From NCBI GenBank assembly GCA_020440915.1, contig JAGRNE010000002.1, positions 1 through 42,848 on the forward strand: a DNA stretch of 42,848 nt, in the 5' to 3' direction. Made by a program: the position numbers and the translations under genes. Shown piece after piece: positions 1 to 7,006 of this stretch (position 1 is its first letter; the number at the start of each line of letters is the position of its first letter). Source of the stretch: Leptospiraceae bacterium. Its GTDB lineage: Bacteria > Spirochaetota > Leptospiria > Leptospirales > Leptonemataceae. The notes beneath the pieces are model-generated. The model made no database searches. It was not told where the DNA came from and was given only the letters and a program-made list of their open reading frames with translations.

Positions 1-192
1 CTTTCGCTCATCCTGCGAAACCCAGGTTGAATCAATCTGGAAGATGGATGGACCAATTGGTTCTGCCTTTTCCTTCTTACAGGCAAGCCCCGGGCTACAG
101 AATAGAACGGCGATGATCAGTAATCCGACAGCCTTTCTGAACGGACAAGCTACCGCTGTGGTGGCTTTTGCTTGTGATTTATGGTTCTTCAT
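1..192 (-). CDS. Lipoprotein, C-terminus outside window (possible SCO-like)
   Basis: An ATG at 190-192 has a good AGGAG ribosome binding site 7 nt upstream. The frame stays open to the window edge, so only about 64 residues are visible. They comprise a basic N-region, a hydrophobic segment (AVGLLIIAVLFC) and a lipobox-like SPGLAC at about residue 38, predicting a membrane-anchored periplasmic lipoprotein. The last visible residues (FQIDSTWVSQDER) resemble the start of the thioredoxin fold in SCO/SenC copper chaperones, which often begins with a 'tW.dQdG' strand, but the CxxxC motif would lie outside the window. It follows nirK and an FGE-like gene on the same strand, so a role in copper delivery to NirK is an inference. 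The SCO assignment is weak; the lipoprotein call is firmer. Confidence 0.6.
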   Translation of the reverse strand, partial: MKNHKSQAKATTAVACPFRKAVGLLIIAVLFCSPGLACKKEKAEPIGPSIFQIDSTWVSQDERK

Positions 193-216
193 TGTAATCT
201 CCTGTACTCCGGGATT

Positions 217-1083
217 TCAAAGGCTTCGCGCGCAGCGAAAACCCAGGTTTTTTGATGAGTAGCGGGCCTGCAGCCCGGAACGAAAGGCATAGCGCATGAA
301 AGTAGCGTAGAGAGATGGATCATTTGCAGCTGTGGCTGCTGCGCCACAGAAGAGACCGCTTTCCTTTGTATCCCTTGAATCTCCTCCTACCGTTGCTGAA
401 TTGAAATCAATGGTCCATTCCCAGATCAGGCCGTGCAAATCGTGTATTCCCAGAACATTCTGGAATCCCTGTCCTACCGGGCGAAGATCGTTTCCAGTCC
501 GACCGTACCAGTCCAGTATCCTGCGGGAGAAAGCTTCCTCGGACTCATTGGGAGCCAGGGCAGAGCGAAACCCGGCAGCATATTCCCATTCCAGAGTGGA
601 AGGAAGGCGAAGCCCTCTGGACTCACAATAGACTCTGGCTGCGAAATAGCTGACGTTGGTTACCGGCCGGGTATTTCTGGCATTTTGCCCATTGACTCTC
701 CAATGTCTCAGATAGTTTTCGTCGCTGAATAGGTCCGGCTTACGATCCATGGACCATTCAGGATTTTGCCTTACAAATTGGAGGAATTCCCGATTCGTCA
801 CCGGGTACTTCTGCAATTGAAAAGCGTGCACAGTTTGCTGTTCTTCGCCGTCCAGAAAGGGTTTGTACCTTCCGGCAGGAACATTGATCAAGATCCCTTC
901 GGAAGCGGAAAAAAGGGCAGATCCCAGGAAAAGAAGCAAACCAGCCGTGACCGCATAAAACGGCAGGCGACGGGTATGTCTTTCATCGTGCCTGATTGCG
1001 CCTCCGGTTTCGGTTCGCCCCTTCTCGACAGGTTCGCCGCCCTCGGCCCTCTTGCGAAACACTGTGCACAGTAATTCCTTCAT
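217..1083 (-). CDS. Formylglycine-generating-enzyme-like (SUMF/FGE family) protein of the nirK cluster
   Basis: About 288 residues starting at the ATG with an AAGGGA upstream; an earlier in-frame ATG at 1158 has no clear ribosome binding site. A single hydrophobic segment near residues 40-60 (FYAVTAGLLLFLGSALFSA) is a signal anchor, so the domain should face the periplasm. The rest matches the FGE-sulfatase (C-type lectin) fold: 'VPAG' start, 'YPVTNREFLQFV', 'RPVTNVSYFAARVYCESRGLRLPSTLEWEYAA', the G-IHDLHG-IWEWT block and the C-terminal 'GFRCAR'. True FGEs oxidise a sulfatase cysteine with a Cys pair; only the family fold is visible here, so enzymatic activity is not assured. It lies 150 bp downstream of nirK on the same strand. 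An accessory role in NirK maturation or electron transfer is an inference from this position. Confidence 0.8.
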   Translation of the reverse strand: MKELLCTVFRKRAEGGEPVEKGRTETGGAIRHDERHTRRLPFYAVTAGLLLFLGSALFSASEGILINVPAGRYKPFLDGEEQQTVHAFQLQKYPVTNREFLQFVRQNPEWSMDRKPDLFSDENYLRHWRVNGQNARNTRPVTNVSYFAARVYCESRGLRLPSTLEWEYAAGFRSALAPNESEEAFSRRILDWYGRTGNDLRPVGQGFQNVLGIHDLHGLIWEWTIDFNSATVGGDSRDTKESGLFCGAAATAANDPSLYATFMRYAFRSGLQARYSSKNLGFRCARSL

Positions 1084-1192
1084 TGGTATCCCTTTTTCTG
1101 CGCCGCCGAAAGAGCCGGCCGCCGAGCCTGATCCTTTGCCGGCGGTCCTGCACTCCATCCAACGGATCTTCCATTCGCTCTTCTTTGTCCCC

Positions 1193-1240
1193 TCGCAGTC
1201 GTTTCCCGGTCCTATCGCAGTCGTTCCCCGGTCCTATCGC
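1193..1240. repeat. 22-bp tandem duplication at the nirK stop
   Basis: A 22-bp unit beginning TCGCAGTCGTT and ending GGTCCTA occurs twice back to back (1193-1214 and 1215-1236, one mismatch), followed by the first four bases of a third copy. It overlaps the nirK stop codon and lies in the 150-bp gap before the FGE-like gene. It looks like replication slippage. Confidence 0.8.
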
Positions 1241-2607
1241 TGCGATCGCACCTCGGCAGGGCTTATCTCATATCCCGGGTTGTTCCATTTACTGTTTATG
1301 TAGGTGAGAACATTGGCTATTTCGGAATCGCTCAGACCCAGGGCCGGCATAACCCCATTGAACTGTTTTCCATTTACCGTAACCGGACCTTTGAGCCCGT
1401 GTAGAACGGTGCGAATACTTGCCTGCTTGTTCCTCAGGTAGTCGGAACCGGCCAGAGGAGGAAAGGATCCTGGAATGCCCTGCCCGCTCATCTGATGACA
1501 TGCAGCACAGTTATGCTCATAAACATTTTTCCCGGCCTCAATCCGCTGCGCTAACGTCTCGAGCTCTGGCTTGCGCACATCGTCGTCCAGCGTTTGAATG
1601 GCGCCACCCTCCGGCCTGTAGATCTCATCCGATACCTTGCCCGAGTACACAACCCTGTTCTCTTCGCCCTCGACCTTCAGCATTCCCAGAGCTCCTTTGT
1701 TGAAGGCTCGAAATATGGAATGATCCACCAGGATGTAGGTACCCGGCGCATCCACCTGGAATTCCACCATGGTAGCGCCCCCGGCCGGAATCAGAGTTGT
1801 CTGCACGTTTTCCTGATTGGGGTGGATCCCTCCCTCGGAATAGAGCCGATCGAAAATCTCTCCAATTACGTGAAAGGAACTGACCAGGTTGGGTCCTCCG
1901 TTCCCCACATAAAGACGGACGGTCTCGCCCACCTTCGCCTTCAATGCCTTTTCGTCGGAGAGCGCTCCCACTGCTCCATTGAATACTACATATTCGGCGT
2001 CTTCGCGAATCGCTTTGGCCATATCGAAAGGCTGATGTCCTGGCTTTCCGAATCCCTGTTTCGTATAGAATTCGGACTGAAGCACATAGTACTCTCGATC
2101 AACTTCTGGCAATCCTCCGGAAGGTTCCACCAGCACAAGACCGTACATTCCATTTGCAATGTGCATTCCTACAGGAGCTGTAGCGCAATGGTAGATGTAC
2201 AGACCCGGTTTTAAGGCCTGGAACCTGAATGTCGAAGTGTGTCCCGGTGCCGTGAAGGACGAAACCGCCCCGCCACCCGGTCCTGTCACCGCATGAAGAT
2301 CAATGTTGTGCGGCATCTTGCTGTCGGGGTGATTGCTCAACCGGAACTCAACCTCATCGTCCTGCCGAATTCTGATGAAAGGGCCCGGCACATGCCCTCC
2401 AAAAGTCCAGAAGGTGTAGGTCACTCCGTCCGCCAGCTGCATCTCTACTTCGCTGGTCTCCAGTTTGATGATTACGTGGGCCGGCCCCCTGTCCAGGGGA
2501 GCGGGGACGTTGGGCGCGAAAGTCAATTCCGCTTCAATGGTTGGCTTTTCGCATGCCACTGCTAAAAGCAGAAGTGTGGCTGCGAGAACTCCGATTCGTG
2601 GATTCAT
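1234..2607 (-). CDS. nirK: Copper-containing nitrite reductase fused to a C-terminal cytochrome c, lipoprotein
   Basis: 457 residues. Reduces nitrite to nitric oxide in the periplasm. The N-terminus is a lipoprotein signal with Cys19 as the lipidated residue (LLLLAVAC). Two cupredoxin domains follow. The type 1 copper ligands are His100, Cys141, His149 and Met154; the type 2 ligands are His105, His140 and His296; the catalytic Asp and His appear to be Asp103 and His246. The loop between Cys141 and His149 is short compared with classical NirK. Residues about 350-440 are a class I cytochrome c with CAACH at 367-371 and a likely axial Met420, so the electron donor is built in. The start has GGAGG 6 nt upstream. 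A perfect FNR box with a -10 lies just upstream. The copper ligands leave little doubt about the family. Confidence 0.95.
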   Translation of the reverse strand: MNPRIGVLAATLLLLAVACEKPTIEAELTFAPNVPAPLDRGPAHVIIKLETSEVEMQLADGVTYTFWTFGGHVPGPFIRIRQDDEVEFRLSNHPDSKMPHNIDLHAVTGPGGGAVSSFTAPGHTSTFRFQALKPGLYIYHCATAPVGMHIANGMYGLVLVEPSGGLPEVDREYYVLQSEFYTKQGFGKPGHQPFDMAKAIREDAEYVVFNGAVGALSDEKALKAKVGETVRLYVGNGGPNLVSSFHVIGEIFDRLYSEGGIHPNQENVQTTLIPAGGATMVEFQVDAPGTYILVDHSIFRAFNKGALGMLKVEGEENRVVYSGKVSDEIYRPEGGAIQTLDDDVRKPELETLAQRIEAGKNVYEHNCAACHQMSGQGIPGSFPPLAGSDYLRNKQASIRTVLHGLKGPVTVNGKQFNGVMPALGLSDSEIANVLTYINSKWNNPGYEISPAEVRSQR

Positions 2608-2626
2608 AGTTGCCTCCGATGCTATC

Positions 2627-2668
2627 AGAGTATCCTGAAAGGAGGCCAGCTGCCTTGATAACGATCAA
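2627..2668 (-). promoter_or_regulatory. FNR/DNR-activated promoter of nirK
   Basis: The perfect palindrome TTGATAACGATCAA at 2655-2668 matches the FNR/DNR/NNR consensus. Reading on the minus strand, 22 nt separate it from the -10 hexamer TACTCT (2627-2632). This places the box near -41.5, the class II activator position. The predicted start near 2620 leaves a leader of only about 13 nt ahead of the nirK ATG. The box overlaps the last codons of the upstream thioredoxin gene, giving nirK its own promoter inside a same-strand gene series. Confidence 0.85.
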
Positions 2669-3309
2669 GGCAGTCGAAAAAACCCTTGTTCCAGTAACTT
2701 CTTCAGGAACTCCCGAACTGGTGGATCTTGCCAGTTTAGCGCCCCTCTCATGCGCGCACGAATTTTACCCGAAGCGTCGATAACGTAAGACATGGGCAGA
2801 GCATCCACCTGGTAGGCCTGGCGGAGGGATGAAGAGCGGTCCCGGAGAGCGATAAATGCATGGAGCTTTCTTTCCCTTAGAAATCGCAGCACCGAAGAAT
2901 CCAGAGCATCGATGGAAATGGTAACCACCTGTAACCCTTTCATGTTCGGATCTGTCTGGAGCTCGTGCAATGATTTCATCTCTGGCCCGCAGGGCGCACA
3001 GAATGTGGCCCAGAAATGTAGAATGACCACTTGCCCCCGAAACTGCGAAAGAGACACCTGGGATCCATCCATCGCTTCCAAGCGAAAAGCCGGAGCGCGA
3101 ACCGCCTCCCGGGGAAATTCCAGATTCTCGGCCGATCGTCGATACTCCTGGACCGGTTGCGACTCACCCACCGAAGGAATCATGGCAAGGAAGCTAAAAG
3201 CGATGGTCTTTGAAACGCCGAAGGCGAAGAATACTGATTTCAGTACTCGTCCGCGCTCAAACTTTCGCACTCCATACCAGGGGTTACCTTTCCCGCCAGG
3301 GCTAATCAT
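2665..3309 (-). CDS. TlpA/ResA-like thioredoxin-fold protein
   Basis: 214 residues from the ATG at 3309, which overlaps the stop of the upstream cytochrome gene by 8 nt and has GGAG upstream; an in-frame start at 3333 lacks such a site. An N-terminal hydrophobic stretch (about residues 25-45) should export or anchor it. The AhpC/TSA-Redoxin fold follows, with WATFCAPC (Cys104, Cys107) and the cis-proline region ALPMSYVID. Proteins of this family reduce cysteines of apocytochromes or copper sites in the periplasm. Placement between a cytochrome c gene and nirK suggests service to heme or copper maturation during denitrification; that is inference. The 3' end carries the nirK FNR box. Confidence 0.85.
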   Translation of the reverse strand: MISPGGKGNPWYGVRKFERGRVLKSVFFAFGVSKTIAFSFLAMIPSVGESQPVQEYRRSAENLEFPREAVRAPAFRLEAMDGSQVSLSQFRGQVVILHFWATFCAPCGPEMKSLHELQTDPNMKGLQVVTISIDALDSSVLRFLRERKLHAFIALRDRSSSLRQAYQVDALPMSYVIDASGKIRARMRGALNWQDPPVREFLKKLLEQGFFRLP

Positions 3310-3682
3310 TGGCTGCTTTCTCCAGATAAGCACGAAGGACCCGTAGTTCCTGCCGATCCAGGGGTTCCATACCCCTGGATCGACGATATCTCTCCATTCG
3401 CAGGATTACCGGAGCCCATTCGTCGGACTTTTTCTGCCGGGGATCTGGCAACGCGTGACAGCCGCTGCAAATGGTCAGGAATCTACGAACTCCCGGTACC
3501 GGGCTGCTGCGGATTTCTGCTACAGGCCGAGCATTCCGGGATGGTGACTCGGTCTTTGGCACAACCGTGCAGGAGCCCAAGCAGCCGACGGTCCAGAGCA
3601 GAGTTGCTGTTGCCCCAAATGAAACCAATGCCGTGCTCACCCGGGCAAACCCGATCTCTGATTTTTCTCTTCTGGCTGGCAT
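3302..3682 (-). CDS. Small monoheme c-type cytochrome, membrane-anchored
   Basis: 126 residues. A hydrophobic N-terminal segment (about 17-37) ends in a cysteine-containing stretch (TVGCLGSC) that could be a relaxed lipobox. The heme site is CSGCH at 72-76, and Met96 or Met105 is the probable sixth ligand (ILRMERYRRSRGM). The sequence 'SDEWAPVILRM' is typical of small cytochromes that donate to periplasmic reductases. The ATG overlaps the preceding stop in TAATG, and its own end overlaps the thioredoxin start, so translation of the three genes looks coupled. A donor to NirK or another oxidoreductase is plausible but not shown. Confidence 0.8.
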   Translation of the reverse strand: MPARREKSEIGFARVSTALVSFGATATLLWTVGCLGSCTVVPKTESPSRNARPVAEIRSSPVPGVRRFLTICSGCHALPDPRQKKSDEWAPVILRMERYRRSRGMEPLDRQELRVLRAYLEKAAND

Positions 3683-4956
3683 TAGAAACCCAGGGTATCA
3701 GGTGCGCTTTTCCCTTTCCTTTCCTGTCTAACGCTTCCCGACGTAGGAATCTCTATATAATAGGCCAGAACAACTGTGTATTCTCGCTTCATCTGCAAGC
3801 CATTCCACCGTTGGGAAACGGGAACCGTGGCCGTAAGCTCAACAATCTGCAATGGGATGGGCTGCCATTGGATTCCTGCGCTGATGGAAACCACTTCCCC
3901 GCCATAATTCCCTGGATCCCAGGCCGGACTCATGTACTCGGACAGGAAGTTTCCGTCTATGCTTCGTCCCGCATCGCCCCGATAAGCCTCCTCATGCTCG
4001 CCGCGGAGTCGTTGGATCCATTCTGCGTTCATCTGGATATGGGAGACGATGTTATAGCTAATCTGGTACATCGCATAGACATCCAGCCGGGCTTCGTCTC
4101 CGGGTGCATAGCCGTGCTTGTTTTTATAGGCTCTTCCGCGGTACAGAAAGGTTGCTCCCCACCAATACGGCGAAGCCGATCCCTGGTAGGCCAGGCCGGC
4201 CAGAGGGTCGAAGGTACCGGAGCCGTTTTGCATACTGTAAGGCAGGGGCTCGCTTTTTCTATCCGGAACCGAATTGTTATAGCTGGTCTGATTTAGCGGC
4301 GACGTTGGATTTCCCAACGGATGCCGGGAGTTTTTTTCGTCGATAGAGCCTGTGGGCAAAGTCAGACCCGCAATGATGGAAAGCTAATTTGTAGGCGCCA
4401 GCGAATCGTCCTCCAGAATGCGATACTTTCCCATAATCATTGTATCGCTCATACCCCTGGATTCCATGGTATAGTGGCTCATTCCCAGCATCGATTGCAT
4501 CATGGGATTGAATTTCATCTTCATGTACTTCTCCTGGTACATAGCCATCACCATGCCTACAAATCGATCCGAGAAGCTGTAAGCGGCCGAAAGATCGTAC
4601 ATATTCATATACATTCTTTGCGGGGCAGCCATGTATTTTTGACCGGTGAGTTCTCCGCGGATTCGATTGTTTATGGCCATTATGTTCTGGTCCATACCCA
4701 TAGTCATGGCGCCGGGCACAGACAGCACTTCGGCCACGGAGCGGTCCTGGAACCCGGCCTGCAGGCCGCGCATGCTCATATGGCTGGCCTTAATCTTGAA
4801 GCGAAACTCATGGGTTTCGGGAATACCGGCCCCCAGTATATTCAGAGGCATGTTGCCTCCGCAATGCAGACAGCACAGCCCGGTATCCGCAAGAATCGGC
4901 CCCGGGGAAACCAGCATTGCTGTAATAACCAACGATACGAAAGATAACGTTTTCAT
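3682..4956 (-). pseudogene. Met-rich outer-membrane-type protein gene interrupted by an in-frame TAG
   Basis: The frame is open from the ATG at 4956 (AGGAG, 8 nt spacing) to 3682 except for one amber codon at 4384-4386, after residue 190. Both halves read as one protein: a signal peptide, a CCLHC-GGNMPLN segment, then about 150 residues dense in Met motifs (MTMGM, MYMNMY, MAMYQEKYMKMKF, MIMGKYR), then 'LSIIAGLTLPTGSIDEKN' and a beta-strand-rich half with SGTFDP, QGSASPYWWGA and WDPGNYGG. This resembles 'transporter'-annotated barrels seen beside copper and cytochrome genes in other bacteria, from memory. Met-rich segments suggest copper handling. The second half lacks a good start (only a TTG at 4359 with no ribosome binding site). 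It may be a true nonsense mutation, a sequencing error, or readthrough. Confidence 0.75.
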
Positions 4957-5018
4957 GGATTGTCTCCTTTTCACGGCTTCGAAGTTAAATTTCGAAGACA
5001 GTCTTCGATACGAAGCCT

Positions 5019-5480
5019 TTAATCTGCGAAGAGGATAACGGGAGGTCCCCTGGCCCTGGGCGCAGGACTCTGCCCGGACCGGGAGGCTGGAGGCGAAGGC
5101 AGAGGAATCCCGACATCAATGCAGGAAACGAAGAAAATGACGGCGCCCTGAAACCCCAGGGTTTGCAGACACATATAGCCCTGACAGACGACACAACTGC
5201 CATGGTCATGGCCATCGCCGTGGGAAGATTCGGACTGTTTGGCGGCAACGTTTTCTTCGCCGCGTCGCCCTTCCGGGGAATCCGGCGCAAATACTCCGCG
5301 GGCAGGCATGCGATGGCAGTGGGATGGAGCCGAAGAGTCGGTCTGGCTCAAACCAGGTGAGCCAATCTGCGGGCAACGATGCAGAACCGGCGTAGCAAAG
5401 GACATGGCAAAGGCCAGGGTTGCCATACCGGCGGCCATCCTCTGTAGAGGAGAGCAGGACTGTTTCATCCTGAGTAACAT
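5019..5480 (-). CDS. Small exported His/Cys-rich protein, DUF2946-like
   Basis: About 153 residues from the ATG at 5480; a second ATG at 5468 is possible. A hydrophobic segment (MAAGMATLAFAMSFATPVL) near the N-terminus suggests export. The middle carries His/Asp/Cys metal-binding-looking sequence (SSHGDGHDHGSCVVCQGYMC), a second hydrophobic stretch follows, and the end reads RARGPPVILFAD. The 'CxxC ... RGPP' ending recalls DUF2946, a family often found with copper genes, but the match is from memory. It is the first gene after an FNR-box promoter and precedes the Met-rich barrel gene by 62 nt, so copper supply to the NirK/NosZ machinery is an inference. Confidence 0.6.
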   Translation of the reverse strand: MLLRMKQSCSPLQRMAAGMATLAFAMSFATPVLHRCPQIGSPGLSQTDSSAPSHCHRMPARGVFAPDSPEGRRGEENVAAKQSESSHGDGHDHGSCVVCQGYMCLQTLGFQGAVIFFVSCIDVGIPLPSPPASRSGQSPAPRARGPPVILFAD

Positions 5481-5556
5481 TTGTCCAAACCGCACATACC
5501 GGCCCTGTACTTCCGATCCAGGATCCGTCTCTTCGCCAGGGCCTTTCCCGAAACAG

Positions 5557-5597
5557 ATAGTAGCAGATCCAAAGGTAGGGGCCTTGATCAGGATCAA
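5557..5597 (-). promoter_or_regulatory. FNR/DNR-activated promoter of the DUF2946-like/barrel/cytochrome genes
   Basis: TTGATCAGGATCAA at 5584-5597 is a perfect half-site pair. On the minus strand a 21-nt gap leads to the -10 hexamer TACTAT (5557-5562), consistent with class II activation. No equivalent -10 is present on the plus strand at that distance, so the box points leftward to the genes at 5480-2665. Confidence 0.8.
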
Positions 5598-5657
5598 TTT
5601 AGAATGATGTTTTCCGCCTTCTTTCCAACGCGAACCTCACAGAAAAAACCTCTGGTC

Positions 5658-5699
5658 TTGATCTGAAGCAAGGGCAGAAAACCGTCAGACCCCTACCAT
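5658..5699 (+). promoter_or_regulatory. FNR/DNR-type promoter of norE-norF
   Basis: TTGATCTGAAGCAA at 5658-5671 departs from the consensus at one position. On the plus strand 22 nt separate it from the -10 hexamer TACCAT at 5694-5699. The predicted start near 5706 gives a leader of about 130 nt before norE. The identical spacing to the other boxes is the main reason to accept it despite the mismatch. Confidence 0.65.
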
Positions 5700-5835
5700 G
5701 AAGCAAGGAACAGGTGCCCCCAACGTTACCGGGGAAACATGGTTGCGTAGTTCCAACAGATCACTTACAATACAGGTATTGCATTAGAACGCAAAAAGGC
5801 CGGTAAGCCCTGCAGAAAGCATTGGAGAGATTATC

Positions 5836-6441
5836 ATGGATTACTATTTGAAAGAGTCAGAAAGAGAGCCTTTGCTTTATCCTCCCGGTGGTATACTCAT
5901 ATGGATGGTGCTTTCGCTGGAATTACTGACGTTCATTCCGGCCCTCATCGCCTTCTTCTACTACAGGCAGGCGGCCCCGGACAGCTTTGCGCAGTCTGCT
6001 TCGCAATTGAATCTGGAAATCGCCACCATCAATACTGCCCTGCTCATCGTCGGCGGATGGTTTGTGGCGCGGGCTTTGCACGCTCTTCGTCAGCGGCAAA
6101 ACCTCCAGGCCCGATCCTTTCTGGGAGGAGGGCTGCTTTCTGGACTGCTCTTTCTTGCCCTGAAGGGTTACGAGTACGCCCACAAGTACTCGCAGGGTCT
6201 GGACCTGGCCTACAACGATTTCTTCACGATGTACTGGCTCATTACCGGGTTCCACTTTCTGCACGTTGTGGTGGCGGCTTTGCTATTGATCGTGGCGATG
6301 CGGGGAATCGCCAGAGGACGGTACAATGCGACAAATTCCGAGGATGTGGAAACCATAGGTGTTTTCTGGCATATGTGCGATCTCATCTGGATTCTGGTTT
6401 TTCCCTCACTTTACATCTTTCCTCTGGGAGGTATGCAATGA
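5836..6441 (+). CDS. norE: NorE-like cytochrome c oxidase subunit III family protein
   Basis: 201 residues with five predicted membrane segments. The sequence fits the heme-copper oxidase subunit III superfamily in its short NorE form: a Pro-Gly-Gly near the first helix, 'GYEYAHKYSQGL' and 'TMYWLITGFHFLHVVVAALLL', ending 'IGVFWHMCDLIWILVFPSLYI'. NorE is not catalytic; in denitrifiers it supports nitric oxide reductase activity or assembly. Its stop overlaps the start of the next gene in ATGA. It is separated from the leftward genes by an intergenic region with two FNR boxes. No norB or norC lies in this window, so the reductase it would serve is elsewhere or is the oxidase-like protein at 7003-8328. 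Confidence 0.85.
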   Translation: MDYYLKESEREPLLYPPGGILIWMVLSLELLTFIPALIAFFYYRQAAPDSFAQSASQLNLEIATINTALLIVGGWFVARALHALRQRQNLQARSFLGGGLLSGLLFLALKGYEYAHKYSQGLDLAYNDFFTMYWLITGFHFLHVVVAALLLIVAMRGIARGRYNATNSEDVETIGVFWHMCDLIWILVFPSLYIFPLGGMQ

Positions 6442-6680
6442 AGGATCATGCAAACAACGTGGCTTTGATACTGCTGCTTTCGCTGGTAGCCATGATGTAT
6501 TTTTTTACCGAAGAGGCCGCCGCTTCGGTGGGTCTGATTCTGGGGCTCGGTGCTTTAAAATTTGGACTGGTAGCTCTTCAGTTTATGGAAGTCAAGAAGG
6601 CCCACCCGGTGTATGGTATGTGGTTGCTTCTTCTTTTTGCTGGCTACGCTGTAGGCGCTATCTGGCTGCTTCCGTGGTAG
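6438..6680 (+). CDS. norF: NorF-like cytochrome c oxidase subunit IV family protein
   Basis: 80 residues with three membrane segments (about 7-24, 29-48, 58-78) and the subunit IV family signature 'LKFGLVALQFMEVKKAHPVYGMWLLLL'. The ATG overlaps the norE stop (ATGA), so the pair is translationally coupled as norEF usually is. Loss of NorF in other denitrifiers lowers nitric oxide reductase activity; here the function is inferred from size, topology and partner gene. The gene converges on the MIP18-like gene that ends at 6707. Confidence 0.8.
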   Translation: MKDHANNVALILLLSLVAMMYFFTEEAAASVGLILGLGALKFGLVALQFMEVKKAHPVYGMWLLLLFAGYAVGAIWLLPW

Positions 6681-6706
6681 CTTCCGATGGTTTTTTCTCC
6701 TGGCCC

Positions 6707-7006
6707 CTACAACTCCAGGAGCCGCTTCCCTTCTTCCGTAATGCGCTCCGGAGTCCAGGGAGGGTCAAAGACCAGAGAGATCAAGATCTGCCGATCCGGA
6801 AGCGCCGCCTCAAGGGTAGATTGTACATCTTCAACGATCATGGGTCCCACAGGACAGCCGGCCGATGTAAGAGTCATGGTTATTCGAACACTCCCTCCGT
6901 CCACTTCCAGGTTATAGATCAGACCCAGGTCCATGACATTGATCCCGGCCTCCGGATCCAGAACCGTTCTCAGGCTATTCTCAATGCTTATCCTTTCCTG
7001 GTTCAT
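6707..7006 (-). CDS. MIP18/DUF59 family Fe-S cluster assembly factor
   Basis: 99 residues from an ATG that overlaps the upstream stop in ATGA; longer in-frame readings only shadow the neighbouring gene. It has the compact MIP18 fold: 'LDPEAGINVMDLGLIYNLEVDGGSVRITMTLTSAGCPVGPMI', with the conserved reactive cysteine at Cys51 in SAGCPVGP, and a C-terminal 'VFDPPWTPERITEEGKRLL'. This family (SufT, PaaD and relatives) assists Fe-S cluster insertion. As the last gene of the DUF2249 operon it may help repair or assemble a nitric-oxide-sensitive metal centre; this is inferred from context. Confidence 0.88.
   Translation of the reverse strand: MNQERISIENSLRTVLDPEAGINVMDLGLIYNLEVDGGSVRITMTLTSAGCPVGPMIVEDVQSTLEAALPDRQILISLVFDPPWTPERITEEGKRLLEL

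Noticed and set aside
888-901. TTGATCAAGATCCC inside the FGE-like gene as another FNR box
   Set aside because: The second half-site is poor, no -10 lies at the shared spacing, and it is inside a coding region.
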